From the NCBI GenBank assembly GCA_017962565.1, contig JAGCVC010000005.1:1-64000 (forward strand): DNA of 64,000 bases, given 5' to 3'. Of the stretch, positions 1-9,394 are shown one piece after another (the first letter of the stretch is position 1; every line of letters starts with the position of its first letter). Both the position numbers and the translations under genes were made by a program. A model generated the notes under the pieces. The model worked only from the letters and a program-made list of their open reading frames with translations, made no database searches and was not told the origin of the DNA. This DNA is from Alphaproteobacteria bacterium. Its GTDB lineage: Bacteria; Pseudomonadota; Alphaproteobacteria; CAAHEQ01; UBA3637.

Positions 1-3000
1 CATAGCTGTCAAATCTTCATGCGCAAATCTTGAAATAGTGTCTTGACCGGTTAAACTATCCATCGTTGATTTAAACGCAGAAGCATTACCAATTGATTTG
101 ATTTCGTTAAAGAATGCTTCATTGTTTCCTAATGCATAGTTATTCGACAAGAAGTTTGCTAACGACTTATTATCCGTCACACTGTCAAATGACTTCATCG
201 TCATGACAATATCATGTGTCGTATCGGACCTAGCTTGTAACGATGCATCAAACAGATAAGAATTAGAAACCAAATTCAAATTGGAAAGATCATCTGAAAT
301 AAACGCATTTTCGATCACAAATTGCTCAGCATTGCTACCTTCAACAGCAGAAGAATCTACTTGTAACGAACCACTTGCTGCCGGAGTTTGCATACTGAAT
401 CCGGTTGTGACGGCATAATTACCTTCATTGTTATTGGTCAAAGCATCGAAGTTCACAGAGCTTGTTCCCATGCTTGTAAAACCGCCATCAATAAATGTTG
501 CACCATCCTCTAAATAAATGTGGTTGAAACCGTCAGCCGACAAAGAAGTTGTAACAAAGCCACTCAAGACATACGGATCTTCAGATGTCCCAGAACCGGT
601 AAAGGTTGTATAATAACCTTCTTGAGGTGCTGACCAGTACGCAGATCCTTCAAGAGCATTACCATTTTCAGTGCCTTTTACATATTTGCTTGGATTTGTA
701 TACACTTTTGTTTTTGGACCATTTACATAATAACAAGTTCCTGTGTCACAAACGTCAACAGCGGCAGAGCCTGTTTTACTGTTACCATTAACAGTAATTG
801 TACCTGTATTGTAAACGCGAACATCACGACCGGAAGCATAAATACCATATGCTTTTCCCGCTTCAACGCTTGTATTATCTGCATTAGTCGCATTTACTGT
901 AATCGTACCGGTATTGGAAATGTTTTTAAGCGCAATAGCATTACTGCTTAAAGAAGGTGCCGTTACACGTATACCGTAAGCCTTACCACCACCAGTTGCA
1001 TTTACGGTAATTGTCCCGTTATTGACAACTTGAGATGGAATTGCATCATAAGTTGAATCTAAGAAAATACCAGAGGCACCATCCGAACCATTGTTTGTTG
1101 CGATAATTGTACCATTATTTACAACGTTGAACGGATCTCCTCCATTTGTAATGCCACGGACAGCACCGCTCGATGTTAATCCCTTATTTTTAATAACAGA
1201 AATGGTACCATCGTTAATAATTTCTTTTGTATAAGTGTCACTAGCAACGTATACGCCGTATGCAGGTCCAGCACCATTTGATACGACACTAATTTCTGCT
1301 GGTTGGGTTTCTCCTTCATCCTTAAATCCGTTATAGAACGAAGCAGAATAAGTAATTGCTACACCAGTTGCCAATTGCAAATTATAAGGAGACAACTTAC
1401 TTACACTAATGTCTCCATAATTTTCAACAGGAGAATTGTTCAACTTTAATATACCAAAAAGTCCCCAACCGCTAGTAATAGAATTACCTAAATCATCTGT
1501 TACATCATTCAGTTCATTATTTGCTATAACTGTGATTGTTCCTTTATTGACTGTTTTAGTTTCTAAATTAGAATTAATTCCGGCATACATTGTTGCAAAA
1601 GGATTTTGTGCAAAAACAGAGGAAACACTCGAATTTCTGACCAATGTTAGTGAAATATCCCCTTCATTGTTTGCTAAATTATATGCTCCATAAACATACT
1701 TCGCTGTAAAGTTTGAATTAACATCAATTGTTCCGCGATTGTACGAATATTGCGCATTATTTGCATACATTCCATAAACCGTACTACTTCCATTCTTAGA
1801 TTGACGGTCAAGTACTGAAATATTACCACCTTCATCGTTAGTCCTTATACGTGCACCGGCAACATAACTTGCTGACCCACCTGCAGTATTAACCGTAATT
1901 TGTCCTGAGTTAGTACTATATATAGGAGATCCCCACAACCCATAAACATAACTATTGCCATTTCCTGAAGCTGTCACTGTAATTGTACCCGTTTCTGTAT
2001 TATTTGCTGTTCCGTAATAAGAGTCAGTAAATCCAGATTTAACACCATAGACAGCAGATTCTCCACCCGTTGCACTTACAGTAACAGTCCCCTTGTTTGT
2101 ATCTGTAAGACCGTGATGGCCATATATTCCGTAAACTTCGGCACTTTTACCAGTTGTAGATACTGTAATTGTGGCATCTTCCTCATTTACACTATTGGTG
2201 TCACTGCCATACATACCATACAAATCCGTTCCATTGCCGGAAGCCGTTAATGTAATTGTTCCATTATTTGTTGAATTTGGTGTCGCATTTACAGAACCTG
2301 TTTTATTAATACCCTTCAAAGTGGAATTGGTATAATCACTGTTTATTGTAATTGTACCATTGTTGACAATCGTTCCGTAACCGGTCTCCATACCTGTCAA
2401 ACTACCACCATTTCCTGAAGTTGCAGATTCTGAATCTTTTGTTGCTGTTACGGTAATCGTTGCTCCCGCATTGTTGGTAAGAGGACCATAATTAGTATCC
2501 ATACCCAAACCACTAATTATGCCCAATTGATTAGTCAAATTGATATCAATTGTCTTCGCATTGGTTAAAGTCGTCTTAGCTGTCGACGAATCATCCGCAC
2601 TCATTCCCCAAACGATAGCACCATTGCTAGAATACGAAGTTGCAACAACATTATCAACGTATGCCTCAATAACATTATTATTCAATACAGTTGAAGCACC
2701 TTTTGCAGACATTGCAACCAAATTGTATCCTTCAACCTTACCGTAATTTGATGAATCTCCGTAAGACAATGTCCCGTTATTAACTAAATCCGTATAGTCA
2801 CCACCGGCCATCAACCAACCGCGTATGTGATCACCGGATATAGAGATGGTTTTATTTTCGTTGTTGACTGCTGATCCACGATAATCATTCGTTCCAAAAG
2901 TGTACATCAAATCACCACCACCTAAAGCTGCAACAGAGCTGGTCGTCAATGAAATTGAACCATTGTTTTCCAAGATGTTACCATACATAGCATATGGTGT

Positions 3001-5256
3001 AGCTTGTGCTCCACCGCTTTCGGTAATGGCAATTGTTCCGTTATTAGTTAATGTAGAACCATTGGAATTTGCCCTCATACCATAATATTTTCCTAAAGAA
3101 TCTACCGTCAACGGTATATTTATAGTACCATCATTTTGTAAGGAAACATGCGTTCCTTCGGTTGAATCAGAACCATACATACCATAACGATTTCCGTTAG
3201 AAGTGGTATTTGAATTCAAGTTGATTACACCTGTTGTATCATTTAATATGGAAGCACCTTCTGATACAGCAAACGGAGTGTTTAACGTTCCTTGGTTAAT
3301 ACCTGTTGAACCTGTTCCGGTTGCTAACATTGATGCCATAAAGGTATATAAACTTGTTTCAGTTGCACCAATTGTAGCTGTACTTTCATTTACAATCTTA
3401 CCACCGTTTAGTGCGTACATAGCAATAATTGTATCTCCACTGTAGTAGCGCTTGTAATTACTCAACAAAATATTTCCTTTGTTGTAGGCTTCAGAACCGA
3501 TTCCTTTGGCTACCATACCATTGGCAAAAACACTACGATAACGTGTTTGGTCTATTAATGCTGTTAAATTATCCGGCGTTATATAAATATTACCGTTGTT
3601 GACAACTTTACCACCATTTGTTGCTGTCATACCATACATATTCAAATCGTGCGTTTTCAATCCTTTTCCGAGCAGCGAAATTGTTCCGTTGTTGGTTGCA
3701 ACAGATCTGCCGAAATCTTCTTCTGCCACTTCTGTTTCTGACAATTCACCCGTATAGACACCGTCTGCATTCATTCCGACTAGAGTTGTTTCTACTCCTG
3801 TTGCCGTTCCTGGTTCGAATTCGAAAGATATTTCACCGGTTGCGTCATTTACAATTTTACCACCATGTAAAGCCCTCATTCCATAATAGATAGATGATGG
3901 ATGTGCTAAGAAGAAATGAATCCAATGACGGTTATAGGCTGTCGCTCTTCTGCGCAATAACGAAGAAGGCAAAGACATTATTGACATGCCTGATGAAGGT
4001 GTTGATGTATCTGATGAAAGACCATCTGCAATCATACCAACAACAACTTCTGAACTGCCGTTTGTCTCATCATTTGTTACTGTGCCCGTATTGGATGCTG
4101 AAGCACCGTTTGTTGCCGTAATACCATATCCAAAAGGTGCCAACGTAACTGTTCCGCTGTTGGTTAATGCTGAATTTTCCGATGCCAAAATAGCCATACC
4201 TTGTGTGTTGGAAACAGTCGTGTTTCCATTGACCGCTACGGTGTTTTCTGTAGTAGAACTACCACCATAAGCATAAATTGCCGGGCTAGTCGGATCAGAG
4301 GTTGTATAATTCGTTGAGACTGTTACATCATCCTCATAAGTTGTCGTGGAACCTACCTTTGTCGAGTTTACAGTAGTATCTTCCGGTAATGCAACAACGG
4401 ATGTATCAGCATACTCATTGGTTACACAAACATTACCTACTTCTGTTGTTCCGACTGGACATTGGCAAGTTGCAGGATCTGCTCCTGTTGGAGTGCCACT
4501 TGGACATGGTCCATATTCACAATGCGGCCCAGAGTATCCACCTGAGCAAATACATACACCAGAACTACAATATCCGTGACTTCCACAATCAACACCAGCA
4601 CAAGACGTTGGTGTTGGTGTTGGTGTCGGTGTCGAGCCACCACCATCGCTCGGTGAAGAATCCTTTGATGAAGATCCACCGCCGCCACCACTAGCAGCTA
4701 AAGCAATACCGCCACCGACTAATGCGACAGCCCCAACTCCAATTCCGACTTTTGCAGCGGTTGATAGGCCTTCCTCTTCGGCCATTTCTGTTCCAGCATA
4801 GTATCTGTCTGCACTTCCTTGTGAAGATAGAGATGTTTGTTTTTGTGCATATCTGGATTGTTGTTGATTTGAACGCTGAGCATAGGTTGATTGCTGTCTC
4901 AATCCAACCGCTTGTTTATAATTTTGGGGGATTCTTTTCATACATTCACTATTTTGATTGGCTCCCATACGAATTAAAGTGGCAACCGCATTTCTTTCAC
5001 CTCTCCATACGGCTTCACATAAAGAACTATTTCCTTTTGCATCTGCCAAATCAATGTTATAGCCTCTTGCTTTCATTTGTTGCAACTTTTGAATATTACC
5101 ACGTTTTGCATATTCCATAATTGCTTCGCGTGGTGTCACTTTTCTGGCTGCAGCACTTCTAACTGTTCTTGTTACTTGTGCTTGAGCATAAGCAGAAATA
5201 TTTCCATTGATAATTAACCCCAAACAAAAAAAGATGTAAAGAATTTTTCTCAGCAT
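1..5256 (-). CDS. Giant autotransporter-like surface protein with ankyrin-like and EGF-like modules (C-terminus outside window)
   Basis: The minus-strand frame opens at an ATG at 5256, preceded by AGGGGGA, and stays open for 1752 codons to the window edge, so the gene is partial. Residues 1-25 are a signal peptide ending in YAQA. Residues about 40-110 resemble two ankyrin repeats (GNIQKLQQMKARGYNI, ERNAVATLIRMGAN). A Gly/Ala-rich hydrophobic stretch near 178-200 leads to a GGGGGSSS and TPTPTPT linker. Residues 219-247 form a six-cysteine EGF-like module ending CICSGGYSGPHC. From about 270 onward there are dozens of degenerate NNGTI(T/S)V and YGMY/YGI units typical of beta-helix passengers. 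The last residues seen (SLTGQDTISRFAHEDLTAM) resemble the linker just before an autotransporter barrel, which should lie to the left. Secretion and surface location are inferred; the ligand is unknown. The many plus-strand frames here are shadows of the repeats. Confidence 0.85.
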   Translation of the reverse strand, partial: MLRKILYIFFCLGLIINGNISAYAQAQVTRTVRSAAARKVTPREAIMEYAKRGNIQKLQQMKARGYNIDLADAKGNSSLCEAVWRGERNAVATLIRMGANQNSECMKRIPQNYKQAVGLRQQSTYAQRSNQQQSRYAQKQTSLSSQGSADRYYAGTEMAEEEGLSTAAKVGIGVGAVALVGGGIALAASGGGGGSSSKDSSPSDGGGSTPTPTPTPTSCAGVDCGSHGYCSSGVCICSGGYSGPHCEYGPCPSGTPTGADPATCQCPVGTTEVGNVCVTNEYADTSVVALPEDTTVNSTKVGSTTTYEDDVTVSTNYTTSDPTSPAIYAYGGSSTTENTVAVNGNTTVSNTQGMAILASENSALTNSGTVTLAPFGYGITATNGASASNTGTVTNDETNGSSEVVVGMIADGLSSDTSTPSSGMSIMSLPSSLLRRRATAYNRHWIHFFLAHPSSIYYGMRALHGGKIVNDATGEISFEFEPGTATGVETTLVGMNADGVYTGELSETEVAEEDFGRSVATNNGTISLLGKGLKTHDLNMYGMTATNGGKVVNNGNIYITPDNLTALIDQTRYRSVFANGMVAKGIGSEAYNKGNILLSNYKRYYSGDTIIAMYALNGGKIVNESTATIGATETSLYTFMASMLATGTGSTGINQGTLNTPFAVSEGASILNDTTGVINLNSNTTSNGNRYGMYGSDSTEGTHVSLQNDGTINIPLTVDSLGKYYGMRANSNGSTLTNNGTIAITESGGAQATPYAMYGNILENNGSISLTTSSVAALGGGDLMYTFGTNDYRGSAVNNENKTISISGDHIRGWLMAGGDYTDLVNNGTLSYGDSSNYGKVEGYNLVAMSAKGASTVLNNNVIEAYVDNVVATSYSSNGAIVWGMSADDSSTAKTTLTNAKTIDINLTNQLGIISGLGMDTNYGPLTNNAGATITVTATKDSESATSGNGGSLTGMETGYGTIVNNGTITINSDYTNSTLKGINKTGSVNATPNSTNNGTITLTASGNGTDLYGMYGSDTNSVNEEDATITVSTTGKSAEVYGIYGHHGLTDTNKGTVTVSATGGESAVYGVKSGFTDSYYGTANNTETGTITVTASGNGNSYVYGLWGSPIYSTNSGQITVNTAGGSASYVAGARIRTNDEGGNISVLDRQSKNGSSTVYGMYANNAQYSYNRGTIDVNSNFTAKYVYGAYNLANNEGDISLTLVRNSSVSSVFAQNPFATMYAGINSNLETKTVNKGTITVIANNELNDVTDDLGNSITSGWGLFGILKLNNSPVENYGDISVSKLSPYNLQLATGVAITYSASFYNGFKDEGETQPAEISVVSNGAGPAYGVYVASDTYTKEIINDGTISVIKNKGLTSSGAVRGITNGGDPFNVVNNGTIIATNNGSDGASGIFLDSTYDAIPSQVVNNGTITVNATGGGKAYGIRVTAPSLSSNAIALKNISNTGTITVNATNADNTSVEAGKAYGIYASGRDVRVYNTGTITVNGNSKTGSAAVDVCDTGTCYYVNGPKTKVYTNPSKYVKGTENGNALEGSAYWSAPQEGYYTTFTGSGTSEDPYVLSGFVTTSLSADGFNHIYLEDGATFIDGGFTSMGTSSVNFDALTNNNEGNYAVTTGFSMQTPAASGSLQVDSSAVEGSNAEQFVIENAFISDDLSNLNLVSNSYLFDASLQARSDTTHDIVMTMKSFDSVTDNKSLANFLSNNYALGNNEAFFNEIKSIGNASAFKSTMDSLTGQDTISRFAHEDLTAM

Positions 5257-5290
5257 AAGATCCCCCTGTATTTAAAGTATTCTTTTAATT

Positions 5291-5320
5291 TTAATACACT
5301 GCAGTGTATGATATAAACAA
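5291..5320 (-). promoter_or_regulatory. Candidate promoter with embedded 16-bp palindrome for the surface protein gene
   Basis: A perfect 16-bp palindrome, ATACACTGCAGTGTAT, lies at 5294-5309, about 40 bp upstream of the start codon. Read on the minus strand it falls between a possible -35 (TTGTTT, 5320-5315) and a possible -10 (TATTAA, 5296-5291), spacer 18. The palindrome is certain; the promoter assignment is tentative. A dimeric repressor or activator site is the simplest reading. Confidence 0.45.
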
Positions 5321-5467
5321 AAGAATTAATAAACAGTTAAAAATTTTGAAGAATTTTTCAATAGTAGCGAAAGTGAGAAAACCCGTCATTTTCATCTTTT
5401 TAAGTCCATGAACAAGATACTTATTTTTTGTACTTTATCAGAAGACTTTAAAATCAAAATATTCCAC

Positions 5468-5496
5468 TTGACAGAAAAAAGGCTGAATATTATAGT
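5468..5496 (+). promoter_or_regulatory. Sigma70-type promoter for the phosphoethanolamine-transferase-like gene
   Basis: TTGACA at 5468-5473 and TATAGT at 5491-5496 are separated by exactly 17 bases, 35 bases upstream of the ATG at 5531. This is close to the housekeeping consensus. Confidence 0.7.
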
Positions 5497-5530
5497 ATTC
5501 ACCGTTTGATAAACAAAAAAAGGAATACAT

Positions 5531-7114
5531 ATGGGTTGCTTTTTTGCTGTGTTGTATATTGCATTTATAGGCTTTTTACCTTTAATCTATTTAATGCTAA
5601 AAAATCTTTCATTTGAAAAATTAAAAAATAAAACTTTTACAAAATTTCTTCTAAAAGATTTTTTTCGCACCGTGCCTGTTTGCGCTTTGTTTTCACTTCC
5701 TTTCTTAATAGCTCCGACTATAACAAAACCTTATTTGATGTTTATTCAGACCGTTTTTATGCCTTTAATGTTTTTAGAATTGGGGCATATTTACTTGTTC
5801 GGTACTCGTATCGGACTTAATACCTTTTACAGCTTTTTCGTTTCCAATATTCGTGAAACAAGAGAGTTTATCAGTCAAAACATCCCATTTATTTTATACA
5901 TTGGATTGTTTTTCTTTTATGCGTTGCCTTTTTATTTTCTGTCCTTTATTCCGACTTTTTCTTATGATTCTGCTTTAACGCAAATTAGCGTTGTTGTTAT
6001 AGCAATTCTTCTAAGTATTCCGTTTATCCGAAATTTATTCAAAAGATGGCCTAAATTTAAAGAAGCTTATGTTTTAAATCCGTTTAGCAATTTGGTGTAC
6101 CATTATATTGCTTATCGTAAAAGTTATACTGCCTTAAGAAAAAAGATTTCAGAACATAAAGCCCCTGATTTCGATAAAATTTCTTCAAAAGTTACGGGTA
6201 AACAAACCTATGTTATTGTTATTGGAGAAAGTGCCAACAGCATGCACTTTTCTTGCTATGGTTATCCAAGAAACACCAATGAGTTTACAGATGCCTTTAA
6301 AAATGAAATCATTTCATTTTCCAAAGTTCGTTCTCAATTTGCTCAAACAATGCCTTCTTTAGAAAAAGCAATCAGCTTTGCTGATACGGAACACCCTAAT
6401 TTTGTTTATACCAAAGGCTCTTTAATTGATTATTTTAAACAAGCCGGTTTTAAAACCTATTGGTTATCTAATCAATACGCCTTGGATGATACCGTTATTA
6501 CTGCTATGACCATTCATGCTGACTACAGTAAGTGTTTTAATTATAGCGGGATGAAACGATTTGAAAAGGCTGGTCTGGATCAAGATATGTTGCCGGATAT
6601 CCAAAAAATTATTGACAACGATGATGAAAAGAAAGTAATTTTCGTACATTTGATCGGATCGCATGCTGCATACATCAATCGATATCCATCTTCCTTTATT
6701 CATTTTTCAGATAAAATACCCGATAAGAAGTTGACAGACTCAAATTATCAGTTTCTAAACAGTTATGATGATTCTATTCGTTATACGGATTGGGTATTAT
6801 CCGAAATAATTTCAGCGCTTAAAAAGAACAACAATATAAATTATTTGCTTTATTTTTCGGACCATGGGGAAGATGTTTTCGACACTGACAATAAAAAATT
6901 ATTAGGACATTCAGAGTTAGCAAATGAGCCAATGACTTCCATACCTCTAAGATTATGGCTTTCCAGTAAATTAAATGAAGTCCGTCCGGATATTAAAAAA
7001 CGGGCAACGCATTTGGACACCCCTTATAAGCTGGAAGATGTTATACATACAATCATTGATATATCTTCTTTATCTAATTCAGATTATATCCCACAAAAAA
7101 GCATTTTAAATTAG
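5531..7114 (+). CDS. Sulfatase-fold membrane transferase, phosphoethanolamine transferase (EptA/CptA)-like
   Basis: 527 residues. About 165 N-terminal residues contain roughly five hydrophobic segments, followed by a soluble domain of the alkaline-phosphatase/sulfatase superfamily. The nucleophile motif is GES at residues 232-234 followed by HFSCYGYPRNT, and metal-ligand motifs are FSDHGED and LLGHSE near 440-465. Lipid A and LPS-core phosphoethanolamine transferases share this plan: they move phosphoethanolamine from phosphatidylethanolamine to a cell-surface glycolipid in the periplasm, using Thr in many members at the position where Ser stands here. The exact acceptor cannot be read from sequence. 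Alone on the plus strand behind its own promoter, divergent from the giant surface protein gene. Other sulfatase-family activities (phosphoglycerol transfer) remain possible. Confidence 0.75.
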   Translation: MGCFFAVLYIAFIGFLPLIYLMLKNLSFEKLKNKTFTKFLLKDFFRTVPVCALFSLPFLIAPTITKPYLMFIQTVFMPLMFLELGHIYLFGTRIGLNTFYSFFVSNIRETREFISQNIPFILYIGLFFFYALPFYFLSFIPTFSYDSALTQISVVVIAILLSIPFIRNLFKRWPKFKEAYVLNPFSNLVYHYIAYRKSYTALRKKISEHKAPDFDKISSKVTGKQTYVIVIGESANSMHFSCYGYPRNTNEFTDAFKNEIISFSKVRSQFAQTMPSLEKAISFADTEHPNFVYTKGSLIDYFKQAGFKTYWLSNQYALDDTVITAMTIHADYSKCFNYSGMKRFEKAGLDQDMLPDIQKIIDNDDEKKVIFVHLIGSHAAYINRYPSSFIHFSDKIPDKKLTDSNYQFLNSYDDSIRYTDWVLSEIISALKKNNNINYLLYFSDHGEDVFDTDNKKLLGHSELANEPMTSIPLRLWLSSKLNEVRPDIKKRATHLDTPYKLEDVIHTIIDISSLSNSDYIPQKSILN

Positions 7115-7138
7115 TTAATTCTCGTCGATTTTAGGCAT

Positions 7139-7164
7139 AAAAAAAGTCCCTATTTCAAGGACTT
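7139..7164 (-). terminator. Rho-independent terminator after tRNA-Asp
   Basis: AAGTCC/GGACTT stem (7144-7149 with 7159-7164) with a nine-base loop. On the minus strand a run of T follows, ending transcription that comes through tRNA-Asp. It may also slow plus-strand readthrough, where the T-tract is weaker. Confidence 0.7.
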
Positions 7165-7174
7165 ATTTTAATAA

Positions 7175-7252
7175 TGGCGGGAGTGAAGGGGCTCGAACCC
7201 TCGACCTTCTGCGTGACAGGCAGACGCTCTAACCAAGCTGAGCTACACCCCC
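7175..7252 (-). tRNA. tRNA-Asp(GUC)
   Basis: Read on the minus strand the 78-base element has a seven-pair acceptor stem (GGGGGTG with CACTCCC), the D-arm sequence AGCTCAGCTTGGTTAGAGC, an anticodon loop CTGTCAC giving anticodon GTC, a TTCGAGC T-loop and an encoded CCA. It lies 54 bases downstream of glk and could be part of the same transcript. Confidence 0.95.
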
Positions 7253-7305
7253 AAGGACGTGGATGTATTTATATCAAACTTTAAATCAAAATGCAAGTAC
7301 TTTTT

Positions 7306-8241
7306 TTAAAAATTTTGTTTTTCTGACAATCCTATGCTTTTCAGGCCCCTAAATACAGTATCTTTTTTAACAATAACCTTCACAGGAACCAATTTCATCA
7401 TCTTCGAATAACGCCCTTTATTTTCAAAGCGTTTTAAAAATTCTGATTTTTTAAATAAATCCAAAACACCATCCATTTGAATCACACCACCGCTTAGGTA
7501 AACACCACCACAAGCACCGGCCATCAAAGCCAAATCTCCGGTAACATCACCCCAAAAAGCAAACATTTGCAACAATGCCTTTTGCGATAAGGCATCCTTA
7601 TTTGTAGCATTCTGAATAATTTTTTCAGCCTTTTCGGTTTTTCCGGTCAAAACCTGGTATATATTTTGCAATCCTTGTCCGGAAATAAAGCGTTCAGCAG
7701 AAGCGCGCCCATACTTTTTCACAATAAAATTCTTAATCTTCGTTTCTTGCTCTGTTGTGTCACAAACGGCAATATGACCACCTTCCGAATGGACGGCCTT
7801 ATATTTTCCCTTTTCCAAAGGAACCAAAATACCGACACCCAAACCGGTTCCGGCACCCGTAATTAACTTTGGAGACGAAGCCTGTGCAGTTCCGTTTTTT
7901 ACCTGAACAACATCTTTGGCCGTCAAAAAAGGAACTGCCATAGCGGCGGCTTCAAAATCATTAACGATAAACACGTTCTTAAAAGCAAATTCTTTTTTTA
8001 ATTGTTTGATTGAAAAATGCCATGGATTATTCACAAAGTCATATTCTTTTCTGTTCGATGGACCGGGAACATCCAATATAAACGAATCCGGTAACTGCCC
8101 TACTTTATCACGATAAGCATTTAAAACATCGGAAAAGTGGGGAAAATCAGCACATTTATAACGTGTTATAGTCCCGATTTTTTTACCGTCAAACACCGCA
8201 AAACGAATATTCGTTCCGCCCATATCAGCCATTAAAAACAT
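7306..8241 (-). CDS. glk: Glucokinase
   Basis: Phosphorylates glucose to glucose-6-phosphate in the cytoplasm. The N-terminus carries the phosphate-binding motif ADMGGTNIRFA, and GAGTGLG and the glucose-binding EGGH motif (HSEGGHIAV) follow near residue 130-160, as in the GlkA family; about 311 residues is the usual length. The frame extends to an ATG at 8247, but that ATG is inside the ribosome-binding site (AAGGATG), so the next ATG at 8241 is the likely start. It is the last protein gene of the minus-strand run ptsP, glmU-like, small membrane protein, glk. Confidence 0.9.
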   Translation of the reverse strand: MFLMADMGGTNIRFAVFDGKKIGTITRYKCADFPHFSDVLNAYRDKVGQLPDSFILDVPGPSNRKEYDFVNNPWHFSIKQLKKEFAFKNVFIVNDFEAAAMAVPFLTAKDVVQVKNGTAQASSPKLITGAGTGLGVGILVPLEKGKYKAVHSEGGHIAVCDTTEQETKIKNFIVKKYGRASAERFISGQGLQNIYQVLTGKTEKAEKIIQNATNKDALSQKALLQMFAFWGDVTGDLALMAGACGGVYLSGGVIQMDGVLDLFKKSEFLKRFENKGRYSKMMKLVPVKVIVKKDTVFRGLKSIGLSEKQNF

Positions 8242-8253
8242 GTTCATCCTTTT

Positions 8254-8475
8254 TTAAAATAACTGTCCGATTAAGCATCCCAAATTTTTCACAGTACAAA
8301 CTATATTTGTCCACATCCGTGGGAAGAAAGACTGTGTTTTTCCTGGTAACATACAAAAACTCAACTTTGCTGAACAAGTATCAGAAAAAGCAGAACGCGT
8401 TAAAACCCATACTAAAAAGGCGACAATAACGATTATCAATATAATCCAATAAGATTTTTTCATTTTAAATTTCAT
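8254..8475 (-). CDS. Small single-pass membrane protein, unknown
   Basis: 73 residues when started at the ATG at 8475, which follows a good site (GAAAGGAAGT); the frame runs further upstream but overlaps the gene before it. Residues 7-27 are one strongly hydrophobic helix preceded by lysines, followed by a short tail with four cysteines (DTCSAKLSFCMLPG..NIVCTVKNLGC). No family recognised. Tight packing, one base after the glmU-like gene and 12 bases before glk, argues that it is a genuine operon member rather than spurious. Confidence 0.6.
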   Translation of the reverse strand: MKFKMKKSYWIILIIVIVAFLVWVLTRSAFSDTCSAKLSFCMLPGKTQSFFPRMWTNIVCTVKNLGCLIGQLF

Positions 8476-8476
8476 T

Positions 8477-9382
8477 TTACTTCCTTTCAATAACTTTATT
8501 TTCAATGCGTGTAAAAGCTGGTATACGCGCACCTTTCTTTATGTGTACATTCGGGCCAAAGTAAACACATGGTTCAATGTACACATCATTTTCAAACGTT
8601 GTATCATACGAAAAATAAACGGAGTTCGGATCTTGCATTGTCACACCGCTTTCAAATGCTTTTTGTCGCATCCGTTGTTGAAAAACTTCTTCAACCATTG
8701 CTAATTCTCTTCGCGAATTTGCACCGGCAACTTCATCAGCATCCGCCATTTCGACATCAACTTTCAAACCTTGTTTTTTTGCAACTTTAACAATATCCGG
8801 CAAATAATATTCTTTAGCAGCATTATTATTATCAATCTGCTTCAACAATTCGTACAAGTAACGACCGTTTATACACATAGCCCCCGAATTACATAACCCG
8901 ATTTTACGTTGTTCTTCAGTTGCGTCTTTGTATTCCACAATAGCATCCAATCCGTCTGCGCCCATAATCAAACGGCCATAACGAGCCGGATCTGCCGGTG
9001 TAAAGCCTAAAACAACAACGTCTGTTCCGCTTTCACATTTATCCAACATTTTTTTAAAAGTCTCCGGATAAAATAAAGGGTGATCGCCAAACAAAACCAA
9101 ACAAGCCCCATCAAACGGTTGAATGTAATTTTCTGTTGCTAACACAGCATGTGCCGTTCCCAGTGCTTGTTCTTGAATAACAAAGGGAACCGGATCAATT
9201 TCTTTTTTAACTGCTTCCATATCGGGAGCAAGCACAACCACCGTTTCATCCACTTGATTTTTTTTCAGAGTATCCAACAAATGTCCGATCATTGAACGGT
9301 TGCCAATCGGATGCAAAACTTTAAATGTATCAGATTTCATCCGAGTTCCTTTTCCGGCAGCCAATATAATCGCTTTTTTCAT
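8477..9382 (-). CDS. GlmU-like N-acetylglucosamine-1-phosphate uridyltransferase lacking the acetyltransferase domain
   Basis: 301 residues against about 450 for bifunctional GlmU. Residues 1-225 are a nucleotidyltransferase with the signature LAAGKGTRMKS, followed by KVLHPIGNRSM, FGDHPLF and EYKDATEEQR. From about 255 there are only a few hexapeptide turns (VYIEPCVYFGPNVHIKKGA) before the protein ends. The frame closes cleanly 1 base before the next gene and the end is not obviously broken. It probably makes UDP-sugar (likely UDP-GlcNAc) from a sugar-1-phosphate and UTP for peptidoglycan/LPS, but cannot do the acetylation step of canonical GlmU. Genome-wide search for a second acetyltransferase would settle the exact role. 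Confidence 0.8.
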   Translation of the reverse strand: MKKAIILAAGKGTRMKSDTFKVLHPIGNRSMIGHLLDTLKKNQVDETVVVLAPDMEAVKKEIDPVPFVIQEQALGTAHAVLATENYIQPFDGACLVLFGDHPLFYPETFKKMLDKCESGTDVVVLGFTPADPARYGRLIMGADGLDAIVEYKDATEEQRKIGLCNSGAMCINGRYLYELLKQIDNNNAAKEYYLPDIVKVAKKQGLKVDVEMADADEVAGANSRRELAMVEEVFQQRMRQKAFESGVTMQDPNSVYFSYDTTFENDVYIEPCVYFGPNVHIKKGARIPAFTRIENKVIERK

Positions 9383-9394
9383 CTTACTATTCCT

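Noticed and set aside
4437-4691. Minus-strand 84-residue frame rich in His, Gln and Val
   Set aside because: It is an off-frame reading of the TPTPTPT linker and EGF-like region of the giant gene.
606-5120. A dozen plus-strand open frames
   Set aside because: All are antisense to one uninterrupted 1752-codon minus-strand frame with a signal peptide and repeat structure; their compositions are repeat shadows.
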